From positions 59,454-123,453 of the forward strand of contig NZ_AUCB01000014.1 of the NCBI RefSeq assembly GCF_000429545.1: a stretch of 64,000 nucleotides of DNA, in the 5' to 3' direction. Under the pieces are notes generated by a model that was not told where the DNA came from, did no database searches, and saw only the letters and a program-made list of their open reading frames with translations. This DNA comes from Arenibacter certesii DSM 19833 (lineage in GTDB: Bacteria > Bacteroidota > Bacteroidia > Flavobacteriales > Flavobacteriaceae). Position 1 is the stretch's first letter. Every line of letters begins with the position of its first letter. Made by a program: the position numbers and the translations under genes. Positions 10,250-20,303 of the stretch are shown piece after piece.

Positions 10250-13048
10250 CTAATGAATATCTGCTTCAATTAATGTGTCGTAATACTCTGGACTAAATGC
10301 AAAAAACTTAAGTGAGAATCTTTCATTTCTGTCTGGACCGTTATTCATATGAATCACCTGTTCATTTTCATCGAAGGGCTCTGATTCCCCTACTAGGACA
10401 AAACCTTTAAGTTTTGGATTCCAATCAATATGGCAGTATCCCCAACCGGCGTTAGTGGTTAGAAATTTGGTGGTGAATTTTTCCGCATTAGAAGTGTTTG
10501 AAATAGCTATAGTAGCTTCTTCCCGATCACCACTAAAATTACTGGCTACGGCAATCCTTCCCTTAAAAGGCCCTTCTGGCACTGCAACGGCCCCTTGGTG
10601 ACATCTTCTGGCCTTATGATTTTTTCGGGTTTGGCCAATAAAAGTTGGATTTCCCTTGAGGTCAAATAACATTTCGTTCTTATAACCAGTTTTACTTTGT
10701 CTCCTTGAGACTACATATATAGTCCTATCTTCCAATAGTGCCCAAGAAATTTCGTTGAGCTCTCCCATATACTCTGGATATTCTAGGGAATCATAGAATA
10801 TATCCCAAGATTTGCCTCCATCCATAGTAATTAGAAATTTTACGGGATCAACATAAAAAGGTACAATGTAGGCATCTTCTTTTTTACCTTTCCATTCCAT
10901 ATCTGGAATAAATAGCGCATTGGTAGATGGGGATTGGTTGGGGGCAATAGTATCTATCTTTGAAGTAAGAAGTTTGGTCATCTCATTCATTGATTCTGGT
11001 TGGGACCACGTTTTGCCCAGATCCGTGCTAATGGTTCTGTAAACACCCTTGTATTTATTTGCATGGGGATGCGAACTATGACCGCCTGAAAAATAGCAAT
11101 GGATCTCATCGCCCCATTGTACCATGGATGTATAGGCAACTACCCCATTAATATCCTGCATCAAGATCTGGTCGTCTATCCAGGTTTTGCCACCGTCTAA
11201 GCTTCTTGTCATTACCAATGTAAGACCAGGAGGGGCATCATTGGCGCCTTTAATTTGAAAATGATAGGAAGCTACCAATACTCCATTATCTAGTGCAATT
11301 ACACGTGGTTCTTTGGTTTGGTAGGCACCAAATTTAGTTCCTTCATATCGGGGGTCTCCTTTAGAAATATCAGAAGGCAAAAAACGCATTCCTTTATAAA
11401 CTAAGGAGTCGTTAATAATTTTACCGGTAATATATTCATGGCCAGTGTACTTTTTGTCCAAGTTTTTAATATCCCCTCCTGCCATTTGGGTATGTGAAAA
11501 ATGTACGAAAATTGTATCCAAAGTTGAGGTGATAAAATCACCTGTATTATTTTTTGCAGTTACTTTTATAATATTTGGACCATACCAATCCGCTAAAAAA
11601 ATATTTTTATTGGAAGAAAAGAATCTATTTAAATTTTTTTGGTTTAATAATTTTGCATCGCCTTGGGCTTCTATGATTTCGTATTGGTAGGTTAGGTTGT
11701 CTTTCGAACCATGGACCTTAGCTTCCATTTGAACTTGGAACTTTTGAATTACCATATCATTGGGAAGCATATGATCGGGATGGGTTTTGAAATAGTTATC
11801 AGGTTTTATAATTGTTTTATCCAATGACAAGGTGGCTGTATTTGGATCTTCAATCCATTCTAAATTGAATTTTGCTAATTGAATTTTTGCCCGATCCCCG
11901 TTAAAATCGTATTCTGCTAACATACCTATTTTTCCCTCAGGTAAAATGGCCAAGGAAGAATAGTCAAACTTCCCGTTGTACAATGGTTTTTGAACTGGCC
12001 AAGTCTCTCCATCATCATAACTTAAAGCAATTATAGCTTTTCCTCTTTTATTACCATCCAACCTGCCTGTAACCCCTACATGGATCAATACTCCGGGATT
12101 GTTGCCATTTTTAAATCGATATCGCAATAAGGGTGACATACTGCCAGTATCGATTAATTCTGGATGTGCTGATAATCTACTCCATGTTTTTCCTCCATTA
12201 TAACTCTTGGATATCAGTCGATGACCTTTATCTCTAATGGAAGCCATTATCGCTCCATCTTCCAGCTCTACCATCTGAATTTCATTACCTCCAGAATTCC
12301 CGTCGGTTGATGCTGGCATGGTCTTCCCATGTTTCCAACTATTACCATGGTCATCGGAGTACAGGGCGTAGTTTCCAGAAGTTTTTTTGCCATTCTTTAA
12401 AATGGTTTCAGACATCGGGATAATAATTCGGTCTTTAAATTTTCCATTTTTAAGGGTGATGCCCACTCCCGGTCCACTTATAGCGTGTAAACTGTGTTTG
12501 TTTGATTTAGCAATATGGGTAATTTCTTCAGGAGTAGACCAGCTTAACCCTTCATCCTTACTTTTCACCATAAATACTTTTTCTATGGCATTACCTTCCA
12601 ATCCCGGCTCCACTTGTTTTACCCCATGCGATCGGTTGCTACTATGTCTTTTCTCGGGAAAATAAATATAGGTTAAAATAATTGTACCGTTTGCTGCTTG
12701 TACCAGTACAGGGTTCATCACCACATTATCACCAGCCTCAACAATCACCCTGGGAGAAGACCACGTAACTCCACTATCTGTACTTAGCTTTAAGACGAGG
12801 TCATTTTTGGCATGATCGTGATTCATGTCTTTACGGCCTTCCATAAGAGCTAGTGTGGTCCCCTTTTTTGTTACCAAGATAGAAGGAATACGATAATTGT
12901 GATATCCCATATTGTCGTTCTGCGAATCAAATACCGTGCTGATTTCAAAAATGGGGAGTTCTATTGATGATGTACTGTGCTGACTCCATATAGATGTATA
13001 GCTAAAATAAAAAATGAAAATCAATCCATTTAAAATGTAATCTTTCAT
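10250..13048 (-). CDS. Two-domain secreted sialidase (exo-alpha-sialidase)
   Basis: A 932-residue exported glycosidase expected to release terminal sialic acid. A signal peptide covers about residues 1-22. The first sialidase domain has the N-terminal arginine motif YRIP near residues 52-55 and Asp boxes such as STDSGVTW, SKDEGLSW, SDDHGNSW and SYDDGETW. A linker around residues 410-540 looks beta-rich. A second propeller follows (RSLDGGKTW, STDLGKTW, TMDGGKSW). The tandem arrangement is unusual for GH33, and whether the second half is catalytic cannot be told. It lies directly after an lrgB relic, mirroring the order in the duplicate copy at 19-23 kb. Probably the only working gene of the duplicated pair. 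Confidence 0.87.
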   Translation of the reverse strand: MKDYILNGLIFIFYFSYTSIWSQHSTSSIELPIFEISTVFDSQNDNMGYHNYRIPSILVTKKGTTLALMEGRKDMNHDHAKNDLVLKLSTDSGVTWSSPRVIVEAGDNVVMNPVLVQAANGTIILTYIYFPEKRHSSNRSHGVKQVEPGLEGNAIEKVFMVKSKDEGLSWSTPEEITHIAKSNKHSLHAISGPGVGITLKNGKFKDRIIIPMSETILKNGKKTSGNYALYSDDHGNSWKHGKTMPASTDGNSGGNEIQMVELEDGAIMASIRDKGHRLISKSYNGGKTWSRLSAHPELIDTGSMSPLLRYRFKNGNNPGVLIHVGVTGRLDGNKRGKAIIALSYDDGETWPVQKPLYNGKFDYSSLAILPEGKIGMLAEYDFNGDRAKIQLAKFNLEWIEDPNTATLSLDKTIIKPDNYFKTHPDHMLPNDMVIQKFQVQMEAKVHGSKDNLTYQYEIIEAQGDAKLLNQKNLNRFFSSNKNIFLADWYGPNIIKVTAKNNTGDFITSTLDTIFVHFSHTQMAGGDIKNLDKKYTGHEYITGKIINDSLVYKGMRFLPSDISKGDPRYEGTKFGAYQTKEPRVIALDNGVLVASYHFQIKGANDAPPGLTLVMTRSLDGGKTWIDDQILMQDINGVVAYTSMVQWGDEIHCYFSGGHSSHPHANKYKGVYRTISTDLGKTWSQPESMNEMTKLLTSKIDTIAPNQSPSTNALFIPDMEWKGKKEDAYIVPFYVDPVKFLITMDGGKSWDIFYDSLEYPEYMGELNEISWALLEDRTIYVVSRRQSKTGYKNEMLFDLKGNPTFIGQTRKNHKARRCHQGAVAVPEGPFKGRIAVASNFSGDREEATIAISNTSNAEKFTTKFLTTNAGWGYCHIDWNPKLKGFVLVGESEPFDENEQVIHMNNGPDRNERFSLKFFAFSPEYYDTLIEADIH

Positions 13049-13059
13049 GTTTGTATAAA

Positions 13060-13635
13060 TTAATAAGATAGTGATAAAACTAAATTCACAATGTATGGTG
13101 CAATGACGGCAGTCATTAGCCCATTAATACACATGGCCAGTCCACCATAAGCTATAGGTTGTTTTCCTTTATCCAGCGATCTGGCGGTGCCAATACTATG
13201 GGCGACGGTTCCTAGGGCCCCCACTATGGCGTTTTTGTTCCTAATTCCCGAAGCACGTAAAATAGCAGGATCAAGTGCATTTCCAAAGATGCCTGATGCT
13301 ATTGCTATACTAGCAGATATATATGGAACTCCAACAATTTTTTTGGCCATTTCCAAAGCTATTAGGGGATGGTGATAGATTTTGGGGCTATAGACCTTAT
13401 AATTGGTTAAAAAGCACCTAAAGCGGTAGCTATTGCACAGACAGAAATGCTACTTATGATTCCCCCGATACGAACGGTAGATACAAAAGGCATTATATTT
13501 CATTTTATCTGCTTATATTTCTCATAAAAGAGAACACCTAGGGCTATCGCTGTAGGGCCTAATAGAAATCCTAGGTATTACCCACCAACATTATAGACAT
13601 CAAAAATGATTTCAAAAATGACCAGTAAGAAATTC
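13060..13635 (-). pseudogene. lrgB relic (duplicate copy)
   Basis: Codons 13356-13060 give the last 98 residues of an LrgB/YohK-type membrane protein (VGVPYISASIAIASGIFGNA onward) and match the C-terminal part of the intact gene at 22367-23059. DNA further upstream to about 13635 still aligns with the intact gene but carries stops and frameshifts. The first 50 or so codons are missing, cut off near the end of susD. It is a leftover of the segmental duplication that also copied the sialidase gene. Confidence 0.82.
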
Positions 13636-13671
13636 TTCCTAAATTAGAGCCATAAATTATGATTATATCTT

Positions 13672-15243
13672 TTATTCATATCCAGGAGTTTGCTCTACTT
13701 TAGGATCATTAATCATAGTGGTTAAGTCAATGGGCCATAGTAATTTATGTCTCTCGTCAGCATTTAATACTGGATACCTTTCAGGCTCTCCTAACTCTCG
13801 ATAATTACAATCTGCCGAGAAAGCTAAGGGTTGACCATTAGCATCCTGCATACGTACTAGGTCATGCCAACGTTTACCTTCAGTTATAAATTCTTTATCA
13901 CGTTCACGAAGAATTGCTTTTTCATTATCTTCAAATGTACTATCTGTGTATTTAAAATCTGAATAATTATCTTTGTAAGCACGTTCGCGCACTTGATTAA
14001 TCCATGGTGCTACAGCATTTCCTAAAGTATTCTCAATTTCAGCCATCATTAATAAGGCTTCAGCGTAACGGTACAAATGTATATCGCCTTCATAAATACG
14101 TTGATTTGTAGAATTAAGGATGCCAAAGTTTTTAATGGTTACAATACCCTGAAATACTGAGTCAGCCTTTGCATAGAAATCAACAAAGGTAGCATCCCGA
14201 CGAGTATCTTCTTTATCAAATACATCCCAAATTTCCCATTTATACTCATGGCGTAAAAGACCTGTACCTCTTTTGTCTAAAATATCTTCAGTCACCAGTT
14301 CACCATTTCTATCGCGAATAAGACCATATATTTGGTTATCCGCCATTATAAACTCGCTCATAAAGTTAGTAGATTCACCTTCCTTAAAACGTAAAGAGAA
14401 GATTACTTCTTTGTTATTCTTTTCTGTGAATACTTTCGAGAAGTCATCCATTAAAGAGAAATTACCAACTATATTTTCTAAAGTTGATTTTGCAATTTTT
14501 AAGTCATCTTTATTAGCAGGATGGTCTCCTGTAGTTACTTTTGCAGACCACATATATATGTCAGTTTTGAGCATTTGGGTTGCAGCTAAAGACCACATGC
14601 TATGATCTCCTTTCAAGTATCTGCCTTCAAACAATTCTTCTGATTTATTTACATCCTCTTTAATAAACTTCAAAGTCTGTGCAGGGGTAGAGCGCGGTGT
14701 ATATAAATTTACGGGATCTATTGTTCCCTCTAATAGGGTAGGTGTAGAGATTAATGGTACCCCACCATATGTTTTATACAGCCAGAAGTATTGTAATGCA
14801 CGCAAGCCGTGAGCTTGAGCTAAATAGTATTTCCTATCCGCATCAGAAAGAAAATCACATTCCTCTGTCACTTTTTGAATAAACAAGTTGATATCTAAAA
14901 TTCGAGGATATGAACCGTCCCACGAACTAATTCCTGTTTTATCTTTGGTAAAATCATTATCCTTTATTGGTGATGGCCAATTTAAGGAAGTTCCGAAATT
15001 TCCTGATGAGGGAATAAGTGTGCCTCCACGAGCTTCACCTAATTTAAAGGCAAATTGATAGGCGCCCCGTAAACTGGCATGCATTCCTATTACATAACCC
15101 CTAACTTGAGCTTCATTTTGCCAAAAATTACCGCTACCATAGCTATCTTCTGGTGCTAAGTCTAAAGTAGATTCACAAGAGAAAATAGCGCACAGCATGA
15201 CTATTGCAAGGCTTTGATATAGATATTTTTTTATTGTTTTCAT
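13672..15243 (-). CDS. SusD-like outer-membrane glycan-binding lipoprotein (pair 1)
   Basis: A 523-residue surface lipoprotein that would cap the SusC partner and bind the glycan ligand. The lipobox cysteine is in MLCAIFSCES near residue 23. The N-terminal half carries helical TPR-like units (YLAQAHGLRALQYFWLYKTY) typical of RagB/SusD. The C-terminal end has the family pattern ITEGKRWHDLVRM and ends in VEQTPGYE. It starts 25 bp after susC on the same strand. Substrate cannot be read from sequence; the sialidase neighbours suggest a sialylated glycan or free sialic acid. Confidence 0.93.
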   Translation of the reverse strand: MKTIKKYLYQSLAIVMLCAIFSCESTLDLAPEDSYGSGNFWQNEAQVRGYVIGMHASLRGAYQFAFKLGEARGGTLIPSSGNFGTSLNWPSPIKDNDFTKDKTGISSWDGSYPRILDINLFIQKVTEECDFLSDADRKYYLAQAHGLRALQYFWLYKTYGGVPLISTPTLLEGTIDPVNLYTPRSTPAQTLKFIKEDVNKSEELFEGRYLKGDHSMWSLAATQMLKTDIYMWSAKVTTGDHPANKDDLKIAKSTLENIVGNFSLMDDFSKVFTEKNNKEVIFSLRFKEGESTNFMSEFIMADNQIYGLIRDRNGELVTEDILDKRGTGLLRHEYKWEIWDVFDKEDTRRDATFVDFYAKADSVFQGIVTIKNFGILNSTNQRIYEGDIHLYRYAEALLMMAEIENTLGNAVAPWINQVRERAYKDNYSDFKYTDSTFEDNEKAILRERDKEFITEGKRWHDLVRMQDANGQPLAFSADCNYRELGEPERYPVLNADERHKLLWPIDLTTMINDPKVEQTPGYE

Positions 15244-15267
15244 TGTTTAAGAGATTTTTTAGATGAA

Positions 15268-18200
15268 TTAGAATGTAATACTTGCGCCAAAAATCACACT
15301 AATTGGTAATGGATATCCACCATTTGAATTGCTTTTATACATTTCAGGCGTATGAATACCTTTTGCAGAAGTCAAGTAACCTAAGTTCTGACCGCTTACA
15401 GACAAAGTGATATCTTGGACATTTATTTTAGATAGAATAACTTCTGGTAGTTGATATGATAGAGCTAATTCTTTAAATCCTAAATAAGTTCCATTTTTAT
15501 AAAACATTGAAGAATTACGAAAATAATTATTCTTACCTAAATTGTCAGCGCGTGTCATAACTGGCAATGTATTACTTTGATTTTCTGATGTCCAAGCATC
15601 TTTCATCTTATTTAAAGTGTTAAATGTGCCTTGGCCACCAGCTATAATCCATTTTTCGCGTTCATTAAACAGTGTATGACCAATAGCATAATTCATACGT
15701 GCTGTAAAAGTTAGACCCTTCCATGATAAAGCCGAGCTGATACCACCAGATAAATCTGGATTTCTGTTGCCCTGATACACTAAATCATATCTATCTATTA
15801 TACCATCACCATTTACATCTTGCCATATAGCATCACCTGGCTGAATAGGCCAACCGTTCCTCTTCTCTATGTCAGATAATGCTTCCCACGCATCAGGTCC
15901 ATATAGTTTCTTTCCACCAATTTCATCTATTAAATCACCAGGGATTTCATCATAATTTTGATAGACGCCTTGGAAGTTGAATGCATACATATCACCTGGA
16001 CGTTGACCTTCTTGATAGCCCCCTACCCATAACAATTCTGTTGTGTTTTCAGGATCCCAAATTTGCTGTCCACCTTGACGGTTGTTTTGGTTTTCATTAT
16101 CAGGAAGTTTAGTCACTTTATTTTGTGCAAATGCACCATTTATATTGATATTCCAACTAATGTCAGCATTTTGAATCACCTTAAAGCCTAAATCAAATTC
16201 TAAGCCTAAGTTCTGGATTTCTCCATTGTTAGTACGGAGTGAGTTCATGCCTGAGGATGCAGGCAAACTGATATTGGTGAATTTATCTTGAGTACGACGA
16301 TTATAATATGAAAAATTAGAATTAATACGATTAGATAAAAAACTCAAATCTAAACCTACTTCAAACGTATGTGATTTTTCCCAAACTAAATAAGGATTTG
16401 GTAAAGCACCCAAACTATAACCAATGTTTCCATCATATTTATTTGTACCATAGCTACCTTGTAGTTCATAAAGGCCAATATCAGAAACGTTTCCATTCAC
16501 ACCATAGCTGGTACGAACTTTCGCAAATGAAATAATATCGTTAACAGACTCCATGAAATCTTCTTTGCTAAACACCCAGCCTGCAGACACTCCCGGGAAA
16601 ACACCCCAACGGTTGGACCCAATCAATTTGGAATAACCATCTTTTCGTAATACAGTAGATAATAAATATTTAGATTGATAATCATAATTTGCACGACCAA
16701 AAAAAGATAAAATGCGTTCTTCATTATGGTATGAATCAATAGAGCGTTTTCCTTCTTCTGATGACGTATATCCTAAATCTTGAAAATCATCTGTTGGAGC
16801 ACCACTACCTGAAGCGCTGAATCCATACTGACGCTTTGAGAAATATTCTGTGCCCGCCATGGCATTTATAAAGTGATCTTTAATTTGCCTTTTATATGTA
16901 ATTAAACCTGTGTACGTTTTAGATAATCTTCGACCGTAACTATTACTTGTATTACGTGCTGAATTAATATTACCTGGTCTAGTTAAAAAATCCTTATTAA
17001 AACTTTCTGCAAATGTATCGAAGAAGTACAGGTTAGCAGAAGCTTTAGCTTTCAAGCCGTCAATAATATCAAATTCCAAAGTTTGATTGATGTCAAATTG
17101 ATTACGTTTATTATCACGATGAAATTTTTCAATTTGAAATTTTTGATTTCCATCACCAGAATTCATTCCTAAAATGGGGTCTCCGGCATCATTATATCCA
17201 CGCATGGTGGGAGGTGCGCCAAGCACCCGGCCAAAGTAATTTGATTCGTTGGTTTGTGTAGCAGGAAGTCCATTCCAACTTTCATCTGCGAATTTAAAAC
17301 TCGAAATCGACTTCAACCATTCTTTGATTTTATAATCTCCGTTAAACGTGAAATTTAAACGTTTATAATAATTTCCAGGTGCCTGACCATCGTCATTATT
17401 GAAACCTAAGCTAGAATAGTAACTTCCCTTATCATTACCGCCAGAGATATTAAGGGCATAATCTTGAGTATAAGAAGGAGATTTGATATTGACACTTTTC
17501 ATGTCAAAATCATAAAATATTAATTTATCTCCGTAAATAGGATCAGTCATGGTTTGCCAGCCTTGATCTAATAAAAAGGCTAATTCTGGTGTGTACTTCA
17601 TAGTACTCCAAACTGCTGTAGTGTGCTCATTTCCATTCAAAGGATTACCATTAGCATCAAAATAAGCATTACCTGTACCGAAAGGAGTAGCACCTGCTAA
17701 ATCTTTATCATTAAGCCATCCTCGAGGATTTCCATTAGGATCTAGATAGCTATTACCTGCGTTATGGACTGCTTTGCGGAAATAATGCAAGTAATCACGC
17801 GCATTCATAAAATTGTAAGGGTTATTATGCGTATTTATTGATAATTTAGACTTTACATTAATCGTTGCTTTTCCTTTCGCTCCCGTTTTTGTGGTAATAA
17901 GAACCACTCCATTATTGGCACGTGCACCATAAATAGCCGTAGATCCAGCATCTTTCATTACTTCGATGGACTCAATGTCTTCTGGATTGATGCCATGCAT
18001 GTTTTCACGTAGTGTGCCATCTACAATGTAAAGAGGTGATCCTGTTCCATTAAAGTTGGTGCCCCCACGAAGAATAATTTGCGGGCTACTCGTTGGAGAC
18101 CCTGAAGCGGTCACCACTTCTAGGCCAGACACTGTTCCTGCTAGGGCTTTTGCGGGATTAGAATAAGCGCCATACAAGTAAACTTTGTCATCTACTTTAG

Positions 18201-18564
18201 AGATAGAGCTAGTTAATTTTGAACGTAATTGTGTTCCACCATAAGCAGTTACCACAACTTCATCTAATAATTCAAGATTCTCTTGTAAGGTGATTTCAAA
18301 GTAAGATTTATTAGCAACGGAAATGGATTGTTTTTCGTAGCCAACATAAGTGATTTCTAATGTGGCTTTTGAATTTACCGTTATGGTAAACTTCCCGTCA
18401 AAATCAGTCATTACACCATTGATTGTTCCAGTCTCTATTACTGAGGCGCCAACCATTTCCTGCCCTTGTGAATCGTATACAAATCCACTGACTTTTTTTT
18501 GTTGAGCTGATAAACTCAAACAGGAAAAAAAGATTAGAGCATACATTACTAATTCTTTAATCAT
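15268..18564 (-). CDS. SusC-like TonB-dependent transporter (pair 1)
   Basis: A 1098-residue outer-membrane importer. It has a signal peptide, a carboxypeptidase-like N-terminal domain (VSGFVYDSQGQEMVGASV), then a plug domain (SPLYIVDG, DIESIEVMKDAGSTAIYG) and a long beta-barrel ending in an aromatic residue (VIFGASITF). It pairs with the SusD gene downstream. Transcription should start near the palindrome at 18664-18678, which leaves an approximately 100-nt leader, longer than at the other operator sites. Confidence 0.94.
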   Translation of the reverse strand: MIKELVMYALIFFSCLSLSAQQKKVSGFVYDSQGQEMVGASVIETGTINGVMTDFDGKFTITVNSKATLEITYVGYEKQSISVANKSYFEITLQENLELLDEVVVTAYGGTQLRSKLTSSISKVDDKVYLYGAYSNPAKALAGTVSGLEVVTASGSPTSSPQIILRGGTNFNGTGSPLYIVDGTLRENMHGINPEDIESIEVMKDAGSTAIYGARANNGVVLITTKTGAKGKATINVKSKLSINTHNNPYNFMNARDYLHYFRKAVHNAGNSYLDPNGNPRGWLNDKDLAGATPFGTGNAYFDANGNPLNGNEHTTAVWSTMKYTPELAFLLDQGWQTMTDPIYGDKLIFYDFDMKSVNIKSPSYTQDYALNISGGNDKGSYYSSLGFNNDDGQAPGNYYKRLNFTFNGDYKIKEWLKSISSFKFADESWNGLPATQTNESNYFGRVLGAPPTMRGYNDAGDPILGMNSGDGNQKFQIEKFHRDNKRNQFDINQTLEFDIIDGLKAKASANLYFFDTFAESFNKDFLTRPGNINSARNTSNSYGRRLSKTYTGLITYKRQIKDHFINAMAGTEYFSKRQYGFSASGSGAPTDDFQDLGYTSSEEGKRSIDSYHNEERILSFFGRANYDYQSKYLLSTVLRKDGYSKLIGSNRWGVFPGVSAGWVFSKEDFMESVNDIISFAKVRTSYGVNGNVSDIGLYELQGSYGTNKYDGNIGYSLGALPNPYLVWEKSHTFEVGLDLSFLSNRINSNFSYYNRRTQDKFTNISLPASSGMNSLRTNNGEIQNLGLEFDLGFKVIQNADISWNININGAFAQNKVTKLPDNENQNNRQGGQQIWDPENTTELLWVGGYQEGQRPGDMYAFNFQGVYQNYDEIPGDLIDEIGGKKLYGPDAWEALSDIEKRNGWPIQPGDAIWQDVNGDGIIDRYDLVYQGNRNPDLSGGISSALSWKGLTFTARMNYAIGHTLFNEREKWIIAGGQGTFNTLNKMKDAWTSENQSNTLPVMTRADNLGKNNYFRNSSMFYKNGTYLGFKELALSYQLPEVILSKINVQDITLSVSGQNLGYLTSAKGIHTPEMYKSNSNGGYPLPISVIFGASITF

Positions 18565-18663
18565 AGAAAAAAGTATTTAAAAAGTTAATCATTAAATTAA
18601 AATTTGGTTATTTAATAGGTGTGCGTAGTTTACGAACTATAGATCAGATTTCATATAAATGTA

Positions 18664-18711
18664 TTATGTTTAACATAATCCAAACATAGTATTATTTTTT
18701 AATATTGCAAA
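18664..18711 (-). promoter_or_regulatory. Promoter and NanR-like operator of susCD pair 1
   Basis: On the minus strand a -33 TTTG (18708-18711), a 19-bp spacer and a perfect -7 TATGTTTG (18681-18688) are followed 2 bp later by the palindrome TTATGTTAAACATAA (18664-18678). This is the best example in the window of the Bacteroidota promoter plus operator arrangement. Confidence 0.75.
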
Positions 18712-19074
18712 TGAAATACTTGAAAATTTATTATTTTAAAGTATTTATCTCCTTAGAGTTTTCATTTTCATAGTGTTGTGTTAATAATCGCTATCATTCT
18801 GTTGTGAAAATCATTTTTCATAGGGTTAGTATTCGGCTGGTTAAAATATTTATACAAGTAATCCTGAAGATGGCATACTTGATTTTAAATTGTCATTAAT
18901 CGGCTTTCTATCTTCGATATCGTTTGGTGTGTTTTCAGGGAAATTGTATCATTAGTTGCTAGATGATATATAGGACTGAATAGCGTATTAGTAGAATGAG
19001 ATAGGTTCGGGGCTGTAGTGTGTATTTTGGAGGTTAGTAATGTGGACATTTCATTCATTGATTCTGATTGGGTA

Positions 19075-20303
19075 TAATCCTCTTCGTTTTTTGGACAGAA
19101 AATTAAGTTGTAATTTAAACTTGTCAAATATGAAGAGACCTAGAGGAAAATTCAGTTCTTCATTCAACGCTAAAGTGGCCATTGAGGCGATAAACGAACA
19201 AAGTAGCCTGCAAGAGGTTGCGGCAAAATTCGTACTGCATCCCAACCAGATTTCAAACTGGAAACGCGAGCTATTGGAAAATGCAGATCTGGTCTGTGGC
19301 CCAAAAGCAGAAAAAGAAAATCTAGAACCCGAGACCGGCCCTCTCTACAGCAAGATTGGCCAGTTGCAGGTGGAGAATGATTTTTTAATGAAATCCTTGG
19401 GCAAATGCGCACTACCGAGAGAAGGCAAGTGGTATTGAAGTCTCAATCAAGGCTAAGTTTTCGTAGAGCAATGCAGTCTCCTGAACATCCATCTTTCGTG
19501 GCTATACTAGAAGCCAAGAACGAGAGTCCTTTGAACCTTACGCTTATGACGATAATAGATGAGTATTTTATGGAGTATCCCTATTAAGGAGTGGAAGCTA
19601 TGACCGATTATCTAAACCTTGACCTTGGGTATTGCGTAATTGTAAAAAGGACTAGACGGCTGTAAAGTCCTATGGAACTTCAAACCATTTTTAAATAGCC
19701 CAGGACTACGGTCAGGGGCCTTAAGCTATAAATATTCTTATCTGCTAAAGGATCTATAAATAATGCGCCCCAACCAGGTCTGGCAGACCGATATCACCTA
19801 TGTACTTATGGCGAGAGGCTTTATGTTCATAAATGCGATAATCAATATGTACAGTAGAAAGATACTTATGGAGTATCTCAAATTCAATTGACATGGAATG
19901 GTGTATAGTACTACTAGAAGATAATATTGCCAGATACGGGGCACAGGAGATATATAATTCCGATCAAGGGGTAGCAATATACCAATATCAATACATCGAC
20001 GTGCTCAAAGAACATAACACCCAGATATCAAAGGATGGAAAGGGAAGGGCTATGGACAACATTTACATCGAACGTTTCTGGAAGTCCCTCAAATTTGAAA
20101 AGATTTACCTTGACCCTCCCAACGGGGGATTGGACCTGCATCTAACGGTAAGGGGGTGTATCAAGCTCTACAATGCCAAATAAGACATACGGAAATATGA
20201 AAAGTGCTGCTATATCAAAGATATAGCTATAAAAAAATAGTAACATAAATAACTAAGGTATAAATTTACCTTGTCTTATGGAGGGGGTAATTTTGGGGCT
20301 AAG
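19075..20303 (+). mobile_element. Degenerate IS3-family element inside the sialidase gene
   Basis: Left junction: sialidase DNA (matching 10980-11004) stops at a GATTGGG near 19073. Right junction: sialidase homology resumes near 20305-20310 with GGGCTACC, consistent with a 3-bp GGG target duplication. Candidate ends share a loosely matched inverted repeat ending in GACA. The transposase inside is broken, so the insertion is old. Exact ends are uncertain by about 10-15 bp. Confidence 0.75.
19130..20230 (+). pseudogene. IS3-type transposase OrfA/OrfB relic
   Basis: OrfA (19130-19438) begins MKRPRGKFSSSFNAKVAIEA with a helix-turn-helix ending HPNQISNWKREL and a leucine-zipper-like tail. OrfB is spread over several frames from about 19400. 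It includes MTIIDEYFMEYPY with a stop just after, then NQVWQTDITYV (first Asp of the DDE triad), IYNSDQG (second Asp), and MDNIYIERFWKS (Glu). Stops and frameshifts separate the pieces, so it cannot move on its own. Confidence 0.85.

Noticed and set aside
18885..19127. Minus-strand 80-residue frame as a separate gene
   Set aside because: It contains SESMNEMSTLLTSKI from the sialidase gene and reads into IS sequence; it is a chimera of relics.
19040..19129. Upstream extension of the IS3 OrfA frame
   Set aside because: The first 30 codons run across the IS junction into sialidase DNA; the natural start is at 19130.
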